DNA of 64,000 nt, from NCBI GenBank assembly GCA_021234155.1, contig JAJEKV010000034.1, positions 7,736,028-7,800,027 of the forward strand, in the 5' to 3' direction. The stretch comes from Isoetes taiwanensis. Its lineage: Eukaryota; Streptophyta; Lycopodiopsida; Isoetales; Isoetaceae. Of the stretch, positions 36,378-44,971 are shown piece after piece (position 1 is the first letter of the stretch; every line of letters starts with the position of its first letter). The position numbers were made by a program, and so were the translations under genes. The notes beneath the pieces are model-generated. The model was not told the origin of the DNA, ran no database searches, and saw nothing but the letters and a program-made list of their open reading frames with translations.

Positions 36378-37079
36378 CTGAGGCTGAGTCTATTGTCAGG
36401 GATCAAATGAGCCAGATGATATTTAACGATCCTCGTATCAAACATCAACGGTTAATCCTTTTCATTTGGGTAAATTATAATCAGATTGGAATATAACAAT
36501 CTGCTGTTGTTCTATGTGCAGGGATGTGACGCCTCCATTCTTCTGGATGATACAGCCACCATGCAAGGAGAAATAAATGCAGGCGCAAATAAGAATTCTC
36601 TTCGAGGATATGAGTACATAGATCAGATCAAAGTTGCATTGGAGAAACAGTGCCCTAGTGTAGTATCATGTGCTGATATAGTAACCATAGTTGCAAGAGA
36701 CTGTGTAGCTCTGGTACAGCTTAACATACATATTTCTGCATCCTTTTTACTAATTCACATCTAATATAACATGAGTCTAACATGAATCTACATATTGTCA
36801 GCATTATAATATGAACCTATGTTGTTTGATCTAAATGCAGACAGGAGGACCATCATATGATACAGGCCAATACAGATTTGCCAGCACCAAATTCTACACT
36901 ATCTCAGCTCATAACAAAATTCGCAAACAAGGGTTTATCTGCAAAGGAAATGGTGGTTTTATCAGGCTCACATACCATAGGCAGAGTGCGGTGTGTTGTT
37001 ATTCTTCCAAGGATTTACAATTTTCAAAACACTGGGAGCCCTGATCCGGCAATAAGCCCTAATTTGCTAATCCAGCTGC
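36378..37079 (+). pseudogene. Class III peroxidase copy P4, 5' part
   Basis: The promoter, signal peptide and start of exon 1 are deleted. The join 'gttgttgtc|ctgaggctg' uses the shared TTGTC present at both ends in the other units. A second deletion at 36440 removes the segment coding the distal Arg/His motif and the intron 1 donor; P5 shares it. Exon 2 (36522-36713, 64 codons) is open and clean, with '[10 protein letters not shown]' and 'VVSCADIV'. Exon 3 (from 36841) lost 49 bases near 36861, which shifts the frame. At 37080 a chromovirus interrupts the gene; the rest is at 54000-54316. Confidence 0.88.
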
Positions 37080-37227
37080 TGTGACGTTCCAGGACAGTAT
37101 ACGGTCCCAGGACGTATACTGTACTGCCCCGTCACGCGTACACGCCACCCCGACTGACTGACGTGTACGCTAACGTGTAGCCAGGTGGGTAGCCCTAGGG
37201 GGCAACTTGCAAGGAATATGTGCAACT

Positions 37228-37363
37228 ATTAATGTGCACATTTTCCAATGTACACATTAATGTGGGCACACACTTCCATATGGACACTTGATGCCAAGTG
37301 GGCCATACCCAAGTGTGCAATTAATGTGCACATTTTCCAATGTACACATTAATGTGGGCACAC
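37228..37363. repeat. Two direct repeats inside the LTR (period 92 bp)
   Basis: 'attaatgtgcacattttcca' followed by 'atgtacacattaat' occurs at 37228 and 37320. Each is itself nearly palindromic (attaatgtgcac / gtacacattaat). The same pair is in the 3' LTR from about 52476. Confidence 0.8.
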
Positions 37364-38693
37364 ATTTCCATGTGGGCACATTTTGCCACCTAGCCATTAA
37401 AGGCAAGTGGGCCCATTCCCAATTATCCCACATGCCTAAAGGGGATAATTGGAAACCCTAGCCAACCCCATGTCTATTTAACGAGGGAAACCCTAACTTA
37501 CCCATTTTTCGTTTCTAGGGTTTTAGAGCTCTGTTTTGGCTGCCTCAAGAGCCAAAACCGCCTCCCAGACTCTGCCTGAGAGAATTGCACCATTAGTTTC
37601 CATTGATTCGAGCGTTTCAGCAGGATGGTCAAGCTCAGGTCAGGAGGAGCCACTCAAGGATCAGGTATTTGGCCAATTGAATAGTCTAAACCCTATTCCA
37701 GTCATAGAATCAGTAGGTTTAGCCTATTAAATTGCCCATAGCAGCCTTCTAGATCTCTAGATATCAGACTCTAACTAAAGAACCTAACTCTATGATATAG
37801 ATTAGATATAGTTCTTTAGTTCTTCTGTGATATATATGGATGATGTATCTCTATGAACTCCTTGTATTGGGAAGGGGGGTAGAGACCTCAAGCTTGGTAG
37901 TAGATGCTCCTAGATTAGCCTCTCTAGCACACTATAGATTCGGCCTGTGTACAAGAACCACACCTGGTTGTGGGTGAAGGGGCCAGACTGGCTAAGAAGG
38001 AGGTTCCTGTTCTGACTCTTGAACGACCCCTCTGGTGTGTAAGGCCTACCGGGGATCATTGTGACTAGGTCTAATGGCTTACCACTGAGTGCGGGTAAGG
38101 CATGGACTCGACACCCGTGAAGTGGTGTTCACTTTCCAGTGGGTTCAGTCGAATACGGGCAGTGGCCCTCTAGTCACCTTGAGTCAGCAGGTAGATCTCT
38201 GGGGGGAGTGATTCCCTCCTGCCCCATCGGAACTGGGGAGATGAAACCCAGGAATAGCCCCCTTGGCTATGCATCCGGCGGGCTACAGTCAGGTCCCAAC
38301 ACTTTTCAGCCTACTCTGCAAAGTGTGCACAGGAGGGGCGGATGGAGTGGACAACCCAGTGCCATGTTCTTATGCCAGCCCAATCCATTGTCATGATTCT
38401 GTCTGCAACGAACTCTGGAGACCCAAGCCGTCAGTCGTCGCTTTGAGTCTGAGCCCTGGGTAGGATTCCCCTATGTATTGTGCTGATCATTGTCTATGCA
38501 GATGTGATGTACCACCCTCAGCGGTGGATATATGTGTTGCTCTTATATACTGACATGTATGTTTACGCTTCCGCAGCTAGGTAGGCCATGAGGGAGACGG
38601 GGTAAAATGACCCCTTCACTCTTCCCACTGGAACCCGCCACGGTTGCAGTGTCATGTGGAGGGCCCTGTATCGGCATGGAGCTGGTATAGGGG

Positions 38694-39486
38694 TGTTGGC
38701 CCGTTGGCCAACATTTTATATTCTGTAAACTTGCCTACATTTGGTTTTCCATAGCTATCATTTTTCCTAAGTTTTATTTTAGCTAAGCCCCAATAACCGG
38801 AATTTTCCCTCCCAAGACACCATGCTCTTTTCTTTTCAATAAGTTGTTCCAAGATTGGGATGCCGTGTGATATTTTGGGCATCTTATCTTATGCCGAGGA
38901 AGAAAGATTCATTGCGAAATTTTTGGAGTCGGTTTTCGGTGCAGAGGCTTTTATAAGGGCGGCAATTGCAGTACAAAAGACACAGGCCGATTGCAAGGGA
39001 TTTGCTTGCACAGCTTTGTCATGATAATTCCATTTGTACTCTTTTATAAATTTTGAATATTGTTGAGAGATGCTGTTTGCTCTTGCTATATCCCCCTTGA
39101 AGTTGTCCCAGAACTGTATTGTGTCCATTGATTGTTTATAATAGCTGGATTTGGTGCTTATTGTTTATAATAACTGGATTTGGTGCTTCATAGATATCAA
39201 ATACGCTATTATTTACTGCCAAAACGTAAATCGTGAGTTTCTTGGTAAAAAAAAAAAAAGCTTGAAACAAGCAGGCTTGTGGTTCAGAGACGCTTTGCCA
39301 GAAAAATAATTCTTGTGGTTGTGCTAGTTTCACAGAATCAAGTTCTGCCATATCTCTCATTACATTTGCGTATCTATTCATTGTTTTGCACAAGGGCTTG
39401 AATTGTGCCCTTAAACAATTCTGGAGGTCCTAACCATTGTGGACTCCAAATCGTGTGTTGGCCCAGAACCAGGCTGAGGCCAAACA
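38694..39486 (+). repeat. TR-GAG 5' LTR
   Basis: 793 bp, starting TGTTGGCCCG and ending GAGGCCAAACA. Minus-strand frames in it repeat in the other LTR and are not treated as genes. Confidence 0.92.
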
Positions 39487-39490
39487 TATT

Positions 39491-39508
39491 TGGAGGTCCT
39501 ACCGAGAT
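39491..39508 (+). other. TR-GAG primer binding site (fits tRNA-Gln)
   Basis: tggaggtcctaccgagat lies four bases after the LTR. From memory its complement, ...CGGTAGGACCT plus CCA, fits the 3' end of tRNA-Gln(UUG). It clearly differs from the iMet site of the host chromovirus. Confidence 0.6.
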
Positions 39509-39561
39509 TTTTACCTGGATGGTGTAATTTTGGCTCACTTTTGATGTTACATTGAACAATA

Positions 39562-41484
39562 ATGGGAGATGAAGATTTGCGCAGCTATTGTCATCAGTTT
39601 CGGGAAATCTTGATGCAAATTCGTGATGATATCCCATTTCATCATTTACTTGGATGTTTTATACATGGCTTGGAATTCAGGCCTGAGATTTACTCGCAGA
39701 TGTATGCTTATTTCAAACTAGGATCCTTTGATAACTGGATGCAGGTCTTTCACATGGTGAAGGACGTTGCAGATAAGTCTGCTTATGTGCAGACCGCAGT
39801 GATAGCTGAAGAAGATGCCAATGATAATGCTGCATATGATGACGAGGAACATGATGATGTGATTCCTTTTCCTGAAATGGCAAGTGGAGAATCTGAGGTA
39901 TGCACTTATTGTGATTTGCTAGGCCACATCGTTAGTGAATGCCAAGTATTAGAATTTCATAATTTGCATAAAGCAGCTGAAGGATGCGCATATTGTGGTT
40001 TATTAGGACACAAACTTGATGAATGTGAAGTATTAGAATACTGTAAGTTGCATAATTTATGCACCTACTGCAAGGTAGAAGGTCATTCAATACAAGATTG
40101 TCAGCAGGTCACAGACTTTCATAGAGATTTTCACATGCATCAAAAGCAAAGACTAGGTTCAGATATTAGTGCTGGATGTGAACAAATGCCAAGGACAGAT
40201 TTGCCAAAGGCAAAGGAACCTGTATTACCAAATCTCTTTGGTTTGCATTGGCCCTTTAATGTTCGTATAGATGAAGTAGAGAATACAGATGTAGATTGTG
40301 ACTCAGGTTTTTTGGCCGGAGAGACAGTGGTTCAAAAGTCTGATGCTATTCAAAAATGCAATTCTACTGAAGTGTCCGATGAACAGGAAGGTCCAGAGGT
40401 CTCTCACATACTCCAGCTACAAACTGCCCCAATGAGAAATGAAGGAGCGATTAAGCAGAATTCAATATGTCCAGATGAAATATCAAAGTTAAGCTTCGGT
40501 CTTGAAAGTTTGTTTGAAGAAGTAATACAGGAAAAGGAAAGCATACTATTAATGAAGGAAGCTTTTAAGCAACAGACAGAGATTGGATATAAGGCTTGTG
40601 ATAAAGAAATCTTGCATGTGTTAGAAGTACATTTGGATGTTGCAAATAAGTTCAAAGAGTCCGTAAAGAGACTGGAAAACATGGTTCTAGAGGAGGAAGA
40701 TTTAAAGCAAGACTTAATGTCTGCACAGGAGGAATGTGAAGAGGAGATGTTGCAAGCACCAGAGGTACTATTAGATTTTGGCTTTGCAATTTTATTTGAA
40801 CAGGCACTAGACAGTGAATGCATGAGTCCAGTAGCAGACATGAAGTGCATACAAGCCACTGATCTCCCTTATCCCAGTTTTCTGAATATTTCCAACAACA
40901 TTCCTATTCTATTATCTTCTGCCATCTTCTTTGCAAGCACCATATCCATACCTGATCCATTGTCTCCTGTTAATGCCAGCTCTGAATTCATTGCAGCCAA
41001 CATAAACTTTTCTAATGCCATACACGATGTCTTCTCAAATGCCTTGGTACATACTGCCGTTTTTCCTGTCTTCTCAGATGCACTGATGTTGCTTGCTATC
41101 AGTGAAAATAATTGCCCTATCAAAACCATTTCGTTTACCTTGCCGTTGCCAAAACCATTATTTACTGCTATAGCAAGCTTTGAGCCTACTGCTACACATT
41201 GTACTAATGCTGTCCTACACATTGCCAGTACAGATCAATATCCTGTCAAATCCATTTTCTGTATTTTCACATTTGAGGCATTGTCTACTGTTAAGAAAAG
41301 CCCTGCTCATTCTACAATAGCCGGTTTGCCCATTCCTGAGCTGCCTGTTAAACTCTTCATTCAGGAAAATAAAGAAAACCAGCTTTGCATATATCTGCCT
41401 ACTTGCTTATCATCACCCTCTTGTTTCGAAGCTCAAAAGAATGCTCCGTTTTTGCTTTTGTATTGCCCTAAGCGGTCCCTCTAA
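39562..41484 (+). CDS. Gag-like protein of the TR-GAG element (640 aa)
   Basis: Intact ORF from the first ATG after the primer site. Residues 1-90 look like the end of a retrotransposon Gag domain ('FREILMQIRDDIPFHHLLGC' ... 'YFKLGSFDNWMQVF'). Residues about 113-185 hold three CCHC knuckles (C-T-Y-C-x4-H-x4-C, C-A-Y-C-x4-H-x4-C, C-T-Y-C-x4-H-x4-C). About 300-410 is acidic and likely coiled coil ('VIQEKESILLMKEAF'). The last 210 residues are unusual, Ser/Ala/Pro/Ile-rich with Cys. It should form particles that package the element RNA. The long C-terminal half has no family I know. The whole reading frame is undamaged, unlike nearly everything around it. Confidence 0.9.
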   Translation: MGDEDLRSYCHQFREILMQIRDDIPFHHLLGCFIHGLEFRPEIYSQMYAYFKLGSFDNWMQVFHMVKDVADKSAYVQTAVIAEEDANDNAAYDDEEHDDVIPFPEMASGESEVCTYCDLLGHIVSECQVLEFHNLHKAAEGCAYCGLLGHKLDECEVLEYCKLHNLCTYCKVEGHSIQDCQQVTDFHRDFHMHQKQRLGSDISAGCEQMPRTDLPKAKEPVLPNLFGLHWPFNVRIDEVENTDVDCDSGFLAGETVVQKSDAIQKCNSTEVSDEQEGPEVSHILQLQTAPMRNEGAIKQNSICPDEISKLSFGLESLFEEVIQEKESILLMKEAFKQQTEIGYKACDKEILHVLEVHLDVANKFKESVKRLENMVLEEEDLKQDLMSAQEECEEEMLQAPEVLLDFGFAILFEQALDSECMSPVADMKCIQATDLPYPSFLNISNNIPILLSSAIFFASTISIPDPLSPVNASSEFIAANINFSNAIHDVFSNALVHTAVFPVFSDALMLLAISENNCPIKTISFTLPLPKPLFTAIASFEPTATHCTNAVLHIASTDQYPVKSIFCIFTFEALSTVKKSPAHSTIAGLPIPELPVKLFIQENKENQLCIYLPTCLSSPSCFEAQKNAPFLLLYCPKRSL

Positions 41485-41553
41485 AACCGGAATTGGATGA
41501 TCTGCAAACCCTGATTTTCGGCTGAGGGGACCAGCCTGTTTCGTTTGGGCCTA

Positions 41554-42345
41554 TGTTGGCCCGTTGGCCAACATTTTATATTCTGTAAACTTGCCTACAT
41601 TTGGTTTTCCATAGCTATCATTTTTCCTAAGTTTTATTTTAGCTAAGCCCCAATAACCGGAATTTTCCCTCCCAAGACACCATGCTCTTTTCTTTTCAAT
41701 AAGTTGTTCCAAGATTGGGATGCCGTGTGATATTTTGGGCATCTTATCTTATGCCGAGGAAGAAAGATTCATTGCGAAATTTTTGGAGTCGGTTTTCGGT
41801 GCAGAGGCTTTTATAAGGGCGGCAATTGCAGTACAAAAGACACAGGCCGATTGCAAGGGATTTGCTTGCACAGCTTTGTCATGATAATTCCATTTGTACT
41901 CTTTTATAAATTTTGAATATTGTTGAGAGATGCTGTTTGCTCTTGCTATATCCCCCTTGAAGTTGTCCCAGAACTGTATTGTGTCCATTGATTGTTTATA
42001 ATAGCTGGATTTGGTGCTTATTGTTTATAATAGCTGGATTTGGTGCTTCATAGATATCAAATACGCTATTATTTACTGCCAAAACGCAAATCGTGAGTTT
42101 CTTGGTAAAAAAAAAAAAGCTTGAAACAAGCAGGCTTGTGGTTCAGAGACGCTTTGCCAGAAAAATAATTCTTGTGGTTGTGCTAGTTTCACAGAACCAA
42201 GTTCTGCCATATCTCTCATTACATTTGCGTATCTATTCATTGTTTTGCACAAGGGCTTGAATTGTGCCCTTAAACAATTCTGGAGGTCCTAACCATTGTG
42301 GACTCCAAATCGTGTGTTGGCCCAGAACCAGGCTGAGGCCAAACA
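41554..42345 (+). repeat. TR-GAG 3' LTR
   Basis: 792 bp, about 99.5% identical to the 5' LTR by eye. A purine-rich stretch ('ggctgaggggacc', 41520-41532) precedes it at some distance. Confidence 0.92.
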
Positions 42346-42406
42346 AGGGGGAGAACTTCTGTTTGTATACGGTGAGTGCACCGTATACGAGTAGGGGACG
42401 TCACAG

Positions 42407-42422
42407 TGGTATCAGAGCAATG
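42407..42422 (+). other. Chromovirus primer binding site (tRNA-iMet)
   Basis: tggtatcagagcaatg lies one base after the LTR end at 42405. It fits initiator tRNA-Met, as in many chromoviruses. Confidence 0.9.
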
Positions 42423-42622
42423 TTCTTGGCGACCAAGAGCAAAGCACTGACCATGTTCCCAGTAGTACTAACTCGATAGGATCCTTAAACCTCGAAAAGT
42501 GGGGAAAATGTTTTCTCATTCTTGTAGTAGATGCTAAGCTAGTAACAGTTAGAAGTGACCGAAAACATAATGAAAACATAAAAAGACTGAAATTGGTGAG
42601 CCAACTTCCAAAAAGTAGGGTG

Positions 42623-42689
42623 GTCTCACACGTCGCGCCGGGACAGGAAATGAGATTCTCATTTTCGGGCTGGGCGCAACGTGTGAGAC
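42623..42689. promoter_or_regulatory. 67-bp palindrome 1 (module A)
   Basis: The arms gtctcacacgtcgcgcc and gggcgcaacgtgtgagac pair with one mismatch. Inside is a second small palindrome (aaatgaga-t-tctcattt). It could be a paired protein-binding site or a hairpin. Confidence 0.75.
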
Positions 42690-42823
42690 ATTCAGCTTAA
42701 ACACACCAAAAAGTCACAAATCACAGAAAATTAACTTGATAATTCTAATTTTGAGTTAAGAATTAGTAAAATGAGCATCTTATATGTGTAGAAAGCATAA
42801 AATCTAGCAGTAGGCCCCACCAT

Positions 42824-42890
42824 GTCTCACACGTCGCGCCAGAGCAGGAAATGAGCTTTTCATTATCGGTCTGGGCGCAACGTGTGAGAC
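42824..42890. promoter_or_regulatory. 67-bp palindrome 2 (module A)
   Basis: Same arms and length as palindrome 1, with the start 201 bp further on. The inner part differs (atgagcttttcattatc). It ends 77 bp before the TATA box of module A. Confidence 0.75.
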
Positions 42891-42966
42891 CATGTTTAAA
42901 TTTAGGTGTTTTAGATGTTTTAGGCAACCCAGAAAGGTAGTTTGAAAGTTGACCTAAAATTGCCCC

Positions 42967-42975
42967 TATAAGTAG
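42967..42975 (+). promoter_or_regulatory. TATA box, module A
   Basis: tataagtag, followed by a 'ctctcatttt' leader and a ggcgatcttc motif shared with module B. It lies 110 bp before the H3-tail ATG. Confidence 0.6.
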
Positions 42976-43076
42976 ACCTCGACTCTCTCATTTTCGCGTA
43001 CCCTGCTTAGAAAAATCTGCTCTCCTTTGCAAAGGCGATCTTCTGGCGCATATCTCGGATCGGCGAACCGTCAAAT

Positions 43077-43421
43077 ATGGCCCGCACAAAGCAGACCGCC
43101 AGGAAGCCCCGCCGACGCGGATCCTCCAGCGCTAGTGACCCCGGCCTGATTCAGAGGATATTGCAAGAACGCCTTTTCCGGCAAGGCGAATCTTCTTCCA
43201 GCGAGGAGGAGGGATCGGACCGGAGCGACCAAACGGAGGTCATAGAGGAGGAGCGGCCAGACATTATGGAGCAAATTCTCGAGGAGATCGCAGAGGAGGA
43301 GAGGAGAAGCAGGGAGCAACGGGAACAGATAGGGCAGCCGACAGTCGAGGAGCAACTCGAGGCTTGGACCCGCCCTCAGGGAGGAGGAGGAGGAGAGAGA
43401 GGTAGAGGCAAATGGGCTTAG
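43077..43421 (+). CDS. H3-tail protein ORF (starts MARTKQTARKP)
   Basis: An ATG-started ORF of 114 codons. After Met, its first nine residues, ARTKQTARK, are identical to the histone H3 N-terminus (K4, R8 and K9 present; S10 replaced by P). Then come 'PRRRGSSSASDPG', a Glu-rich segment ('EEEGSDRSDQTEVIEEERPD', 'LEEIAEEERRSREQ') and a Gly/Arg end. It stops after a GGA-repeat tract, where a one-base shift would open the frame that leads toward the histone fold at 43750-44325. It may therefore be the first part of one H3-like protein. A strong splice-donor match (g|gtaagtatg, 43457) follows in that frame. On its own, the ORF would give a short protein with an H3 tail mimic. Confidence 0.75.
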   Translation: MARTKQTARKPRRRGSSSASDPGLIQRILQERLFRQGESSSSEEEGSDRSDQTEVIEEERPDIMEQILEEIAEEERRSREQREQIGQPTVEEQLEAWTRPQGGGGGERGRGKWA

Positions 43422-43749
43422 CTCCCCCCAAGAAGCGAACCTCAAGGCCTTCATCGGTAAGTATGAAGACAAGGAGCGCCACGGAGCAGAGGATCGAAGA
43501 ACCGAAGACGACTAACCACAAATGGGCGGGGTCAAGAAGAGGAAGGCCAAGAGCATCAAGGCGCCAACGCGTAAGAGTCGCTAAAAGGTGGTAAGCCAGC
43601 GCAGGGCCCTCATATCAATGAGCCGTCAGTGAATGGGCTCGCCGACGTGACTTCGGGACGATGATTACGTCCCCAACACAGAGGGGGCGAGTTCTTCAAA
43701 ACCCTCGCCCGTAGAGAAGGAAGTACCCGAGCAGGTGGCACCTGAGTAG

Positions 43750-44325
43750 GAGCAGCCTGGACAGCCGCAGAAGCCCCCACCTTTCGCGACGTGGGATAGG
43801 GTTAAAGCCCCGCGGCCACAACGGGAGGCATACGTGATAGACCCGGTCAAGGTCTATCAAAAGAAGATTAAGGAGCACAACGCCTATATGGCGAAGTGGG
43901 AGGCATACAATGCTTATTACCAGCAGCACAGGGTACGGACAATTGAAGGCGGACACCCGACGAGGAGTCAGACCCTGAAGCCGCCACCACCAAAGCCCAA
44001 GCCTCCCAGAGCACCAGGAAAGAAGCGGAGCAAGAGCAAGCAGAAGGAGCAGAGAGCTCTCAAGGAAATCCGGCATTTCCAGAGAAGTTACAGACTCTTG
44101 ATCCCCCGGGCACCATTTCAACGCTTGGTCCGAGAAGTGATGCAGGAGTACAACACGGACATGCGAGTGACTGATGAAATGTTGTTGTGCCTACAGGAGG
44201 CAGCAGAGGCGAAAATAGTGCAGCACTTTGAAGATTCAACGGCCTGCACAGTGCACGCGAAGAGGGTCACGCTCATGAGGCAGGATATGTTTTTGGCCAG
44301 ACACATCAAAGGAGAACGGCCTTGA
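43750..44325 (+). CDS. Histone H3-like protein (complete histone fold) in the chromovirus
   Basis: Open from 43750 (after a TAG) to TGA/stop at 44325; the first ATG in frame is 43888. A Pro/Lys-rich lead ('PPPPKPKPPRAPGKKRSKSK') is followed by an H3 core: alphaN 'ALKEIRHFQRS', alpha1 'PFQRLVREVMQEY', alpha2 'LQEAAEAKIVQHFED', loop 2 'CTVHAKRVTLM', alpha3 'LARHIKGERP'. From PFQ to the end I align 70 residues to remembered plant H3 without gaps, with about 39 identical. Loop 1 is not lengthened, unlike in typical CenH3. It lies in the frame continuing from the H3-tail region, with several stops between, so an intron or decay separates them. The role would be nucleosome or H3 mimicry; it is not a host locus, since it sits between PBS and gag. 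Confidence 0.88.
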   Translation, partial: EQPGQPQKPPPFATWDRVKAPRPQREAYVIDPVKVYQKKIKEHNAYMAKWEAYNAYYQQHRVRTIEGGHPTRSQTLKPPPPKPKPPRAPGKKRSKSKQKEQRALKEIRHFQRSYRLLIPRAPFQRLVREVMQEYNTDMRVTDEMLLCLQEAAEAKIVQHFEDSTACTVHAKRVTLMRQDMFLARHIKGERP

Positions 44326-44338
44326 ACTTCTTGTAAAT

Positions 44339-44344
44339 AATAAA
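44339..44344 (+). terminator. Polyadenylation-type signal after the H3-like ORF
   Basis: aataaa, 14 bases after the stop codon, in a very AT-rich stretch. It supports a separate transcript for module A. Confidence 0.5.
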
Positions 44345-44467
44345 AATTTTTGTTAATATAAAGAATTTTTGTGTAAATAATGAGTTCAATCTTGTTTAAT
44401 TAAGTTAAGATATATTTCTGGCTTTTATTTTGGGTAAATTGGAGTTTTTGAGCAAAATTGAGACGAT

Positions 44468-44534
44468 GTCTCACACGTCGCGCCAGGACAGAAAATGAGA
44501 TTTTCATTTTTGGGTTGGGCGCAACGTGTGAGAC
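44468..44534. promoter_or_regulatory. 67-bp palindrome 3 (module B)
   Basis: Same arms (gtctcacacgtcgcgcc / gggcgcaacgtgtgagac) and length as palindromes 1 and 2. Confidence 0.75.
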
Positions 44535-44665
44535 CATGCCCATAAATGCCCAAAACTGCTCCAAATTGACCAAATAGGGGTCAATTCTGCCTAACTCGAC
44601 GAGTTTAGTAGAATTACAGCCTTAGATTATCCAAATTGATTAAGTTTAGCCCATTTAGAACCCAT

Positions 44666-44732
44666 GTCTCACACGTCGCGCCAGGACAGAAAATGAACTT
44701 TTCATTATCGGTCTGGGCGCAGCGTGTGAGAC
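44666..44732. promoter_or_regulatory. 67-bp palindrome 4 (module B)
   Basis: Same arms, with one change in the right arm (gcagcgtgtgagac). It starts 198 bp after palindrome 3, matching the 201-bp spacing of module A. It ends 180 bp before the module B TATA box. Confidence 0.75.
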
Positions 44733-44912
44733 CTCGCACCATTTTCTTCACCAAATGATCTCCAAATTGTTGCAATAGGTTCATTAGTTGTTCTTAACAT
44801 GCTTCAAACCTAAAAATAGTCCTCAAATTCTCAATTGCACCCTTTAATAGATCAGAGTCACCCAATCTCAGTAAATTCTAGGTCATCCAAAAATTAGGGT
44901 TTTCCCCTTTTC

Positions 44913-44920
44913 TATAAATA
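44913..44920 (+). promoter_or_regulatory. TATA box, module B
   Basis: tataaata, followed by 'tttctcattt' and 'aggcgatcttcc', parallel to module A. Confidence 0.65.
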
Positions 44921-44971
44921 GGTCCTCCATTTCTCATTTAGCACCCTGCAAGTTTGCTCTCCACTGCTTAG

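Larger units (their letters stand above)
38694..42345 (+). mobile_element. Gag-only LTR retrotransposon (TR-GAG type), nested
   Basis: LTRs at 38694-39486 and 41554-42345 (about 793 bp, TG...CA) differ by about three substitutions and one A-run length, so the insertion is very recent. The 5-bp duplication AGGGG flanks it (38689-38693 and 42346-42350). Between the LTRs are a primer site and one 640-codon Gag ORF, with no protease, RT or integrase. It must borrow these from another element. It lies in the 5' LTR of the chromovirus. Confidence 0.93.
37080..42405 (+). repeat. Chromovirus 5' LTR (interrupted)
   Basis: Without the nested 3.66 kb it is about 1,669 bp, against 1,667 bp for the 3' LTR. 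A TATA-like 'ctatttaa' lies near 37474. Differences from the 3' LTR cluster at CAG/CTG sites. Confidence 0.9.

Noticed and set aside
38652-39393. Minus-strand ORFs in the TR-GAG LTRs (also 41551-41988)
   Set aside because: They repeat only because the LTRs are duplicates; no domain seen.
43071-43521. Antisense ORFs over the H3-tail region
   Set aside because: Shadows of a GC-rich, biased coding strand; no motif.
43750-44325. Centromeric CenH3 as the identity of the histone fold
   Set aside because: No lengthened loop 1, the C-terminus is GERP like canonical H3, and the tail ORF starts ARTKQTARK. A CenH3 origin is not excluded without a tree.
43077-44325. A host H3 gene trapped by chance
   Set aside because: The linker, the palindromes shared with module B and the position between PBS and gag argue for a resident element gene. 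Host H3 genes lack this long linker. Other copies are needed to be sure.
42623-44732. CRISPR-like array or tandem satellite
   Set aside because: Four palindromes in two pairs separated by genes, in plant DNA. They are regulatory-like repeats, not an array with spacers.
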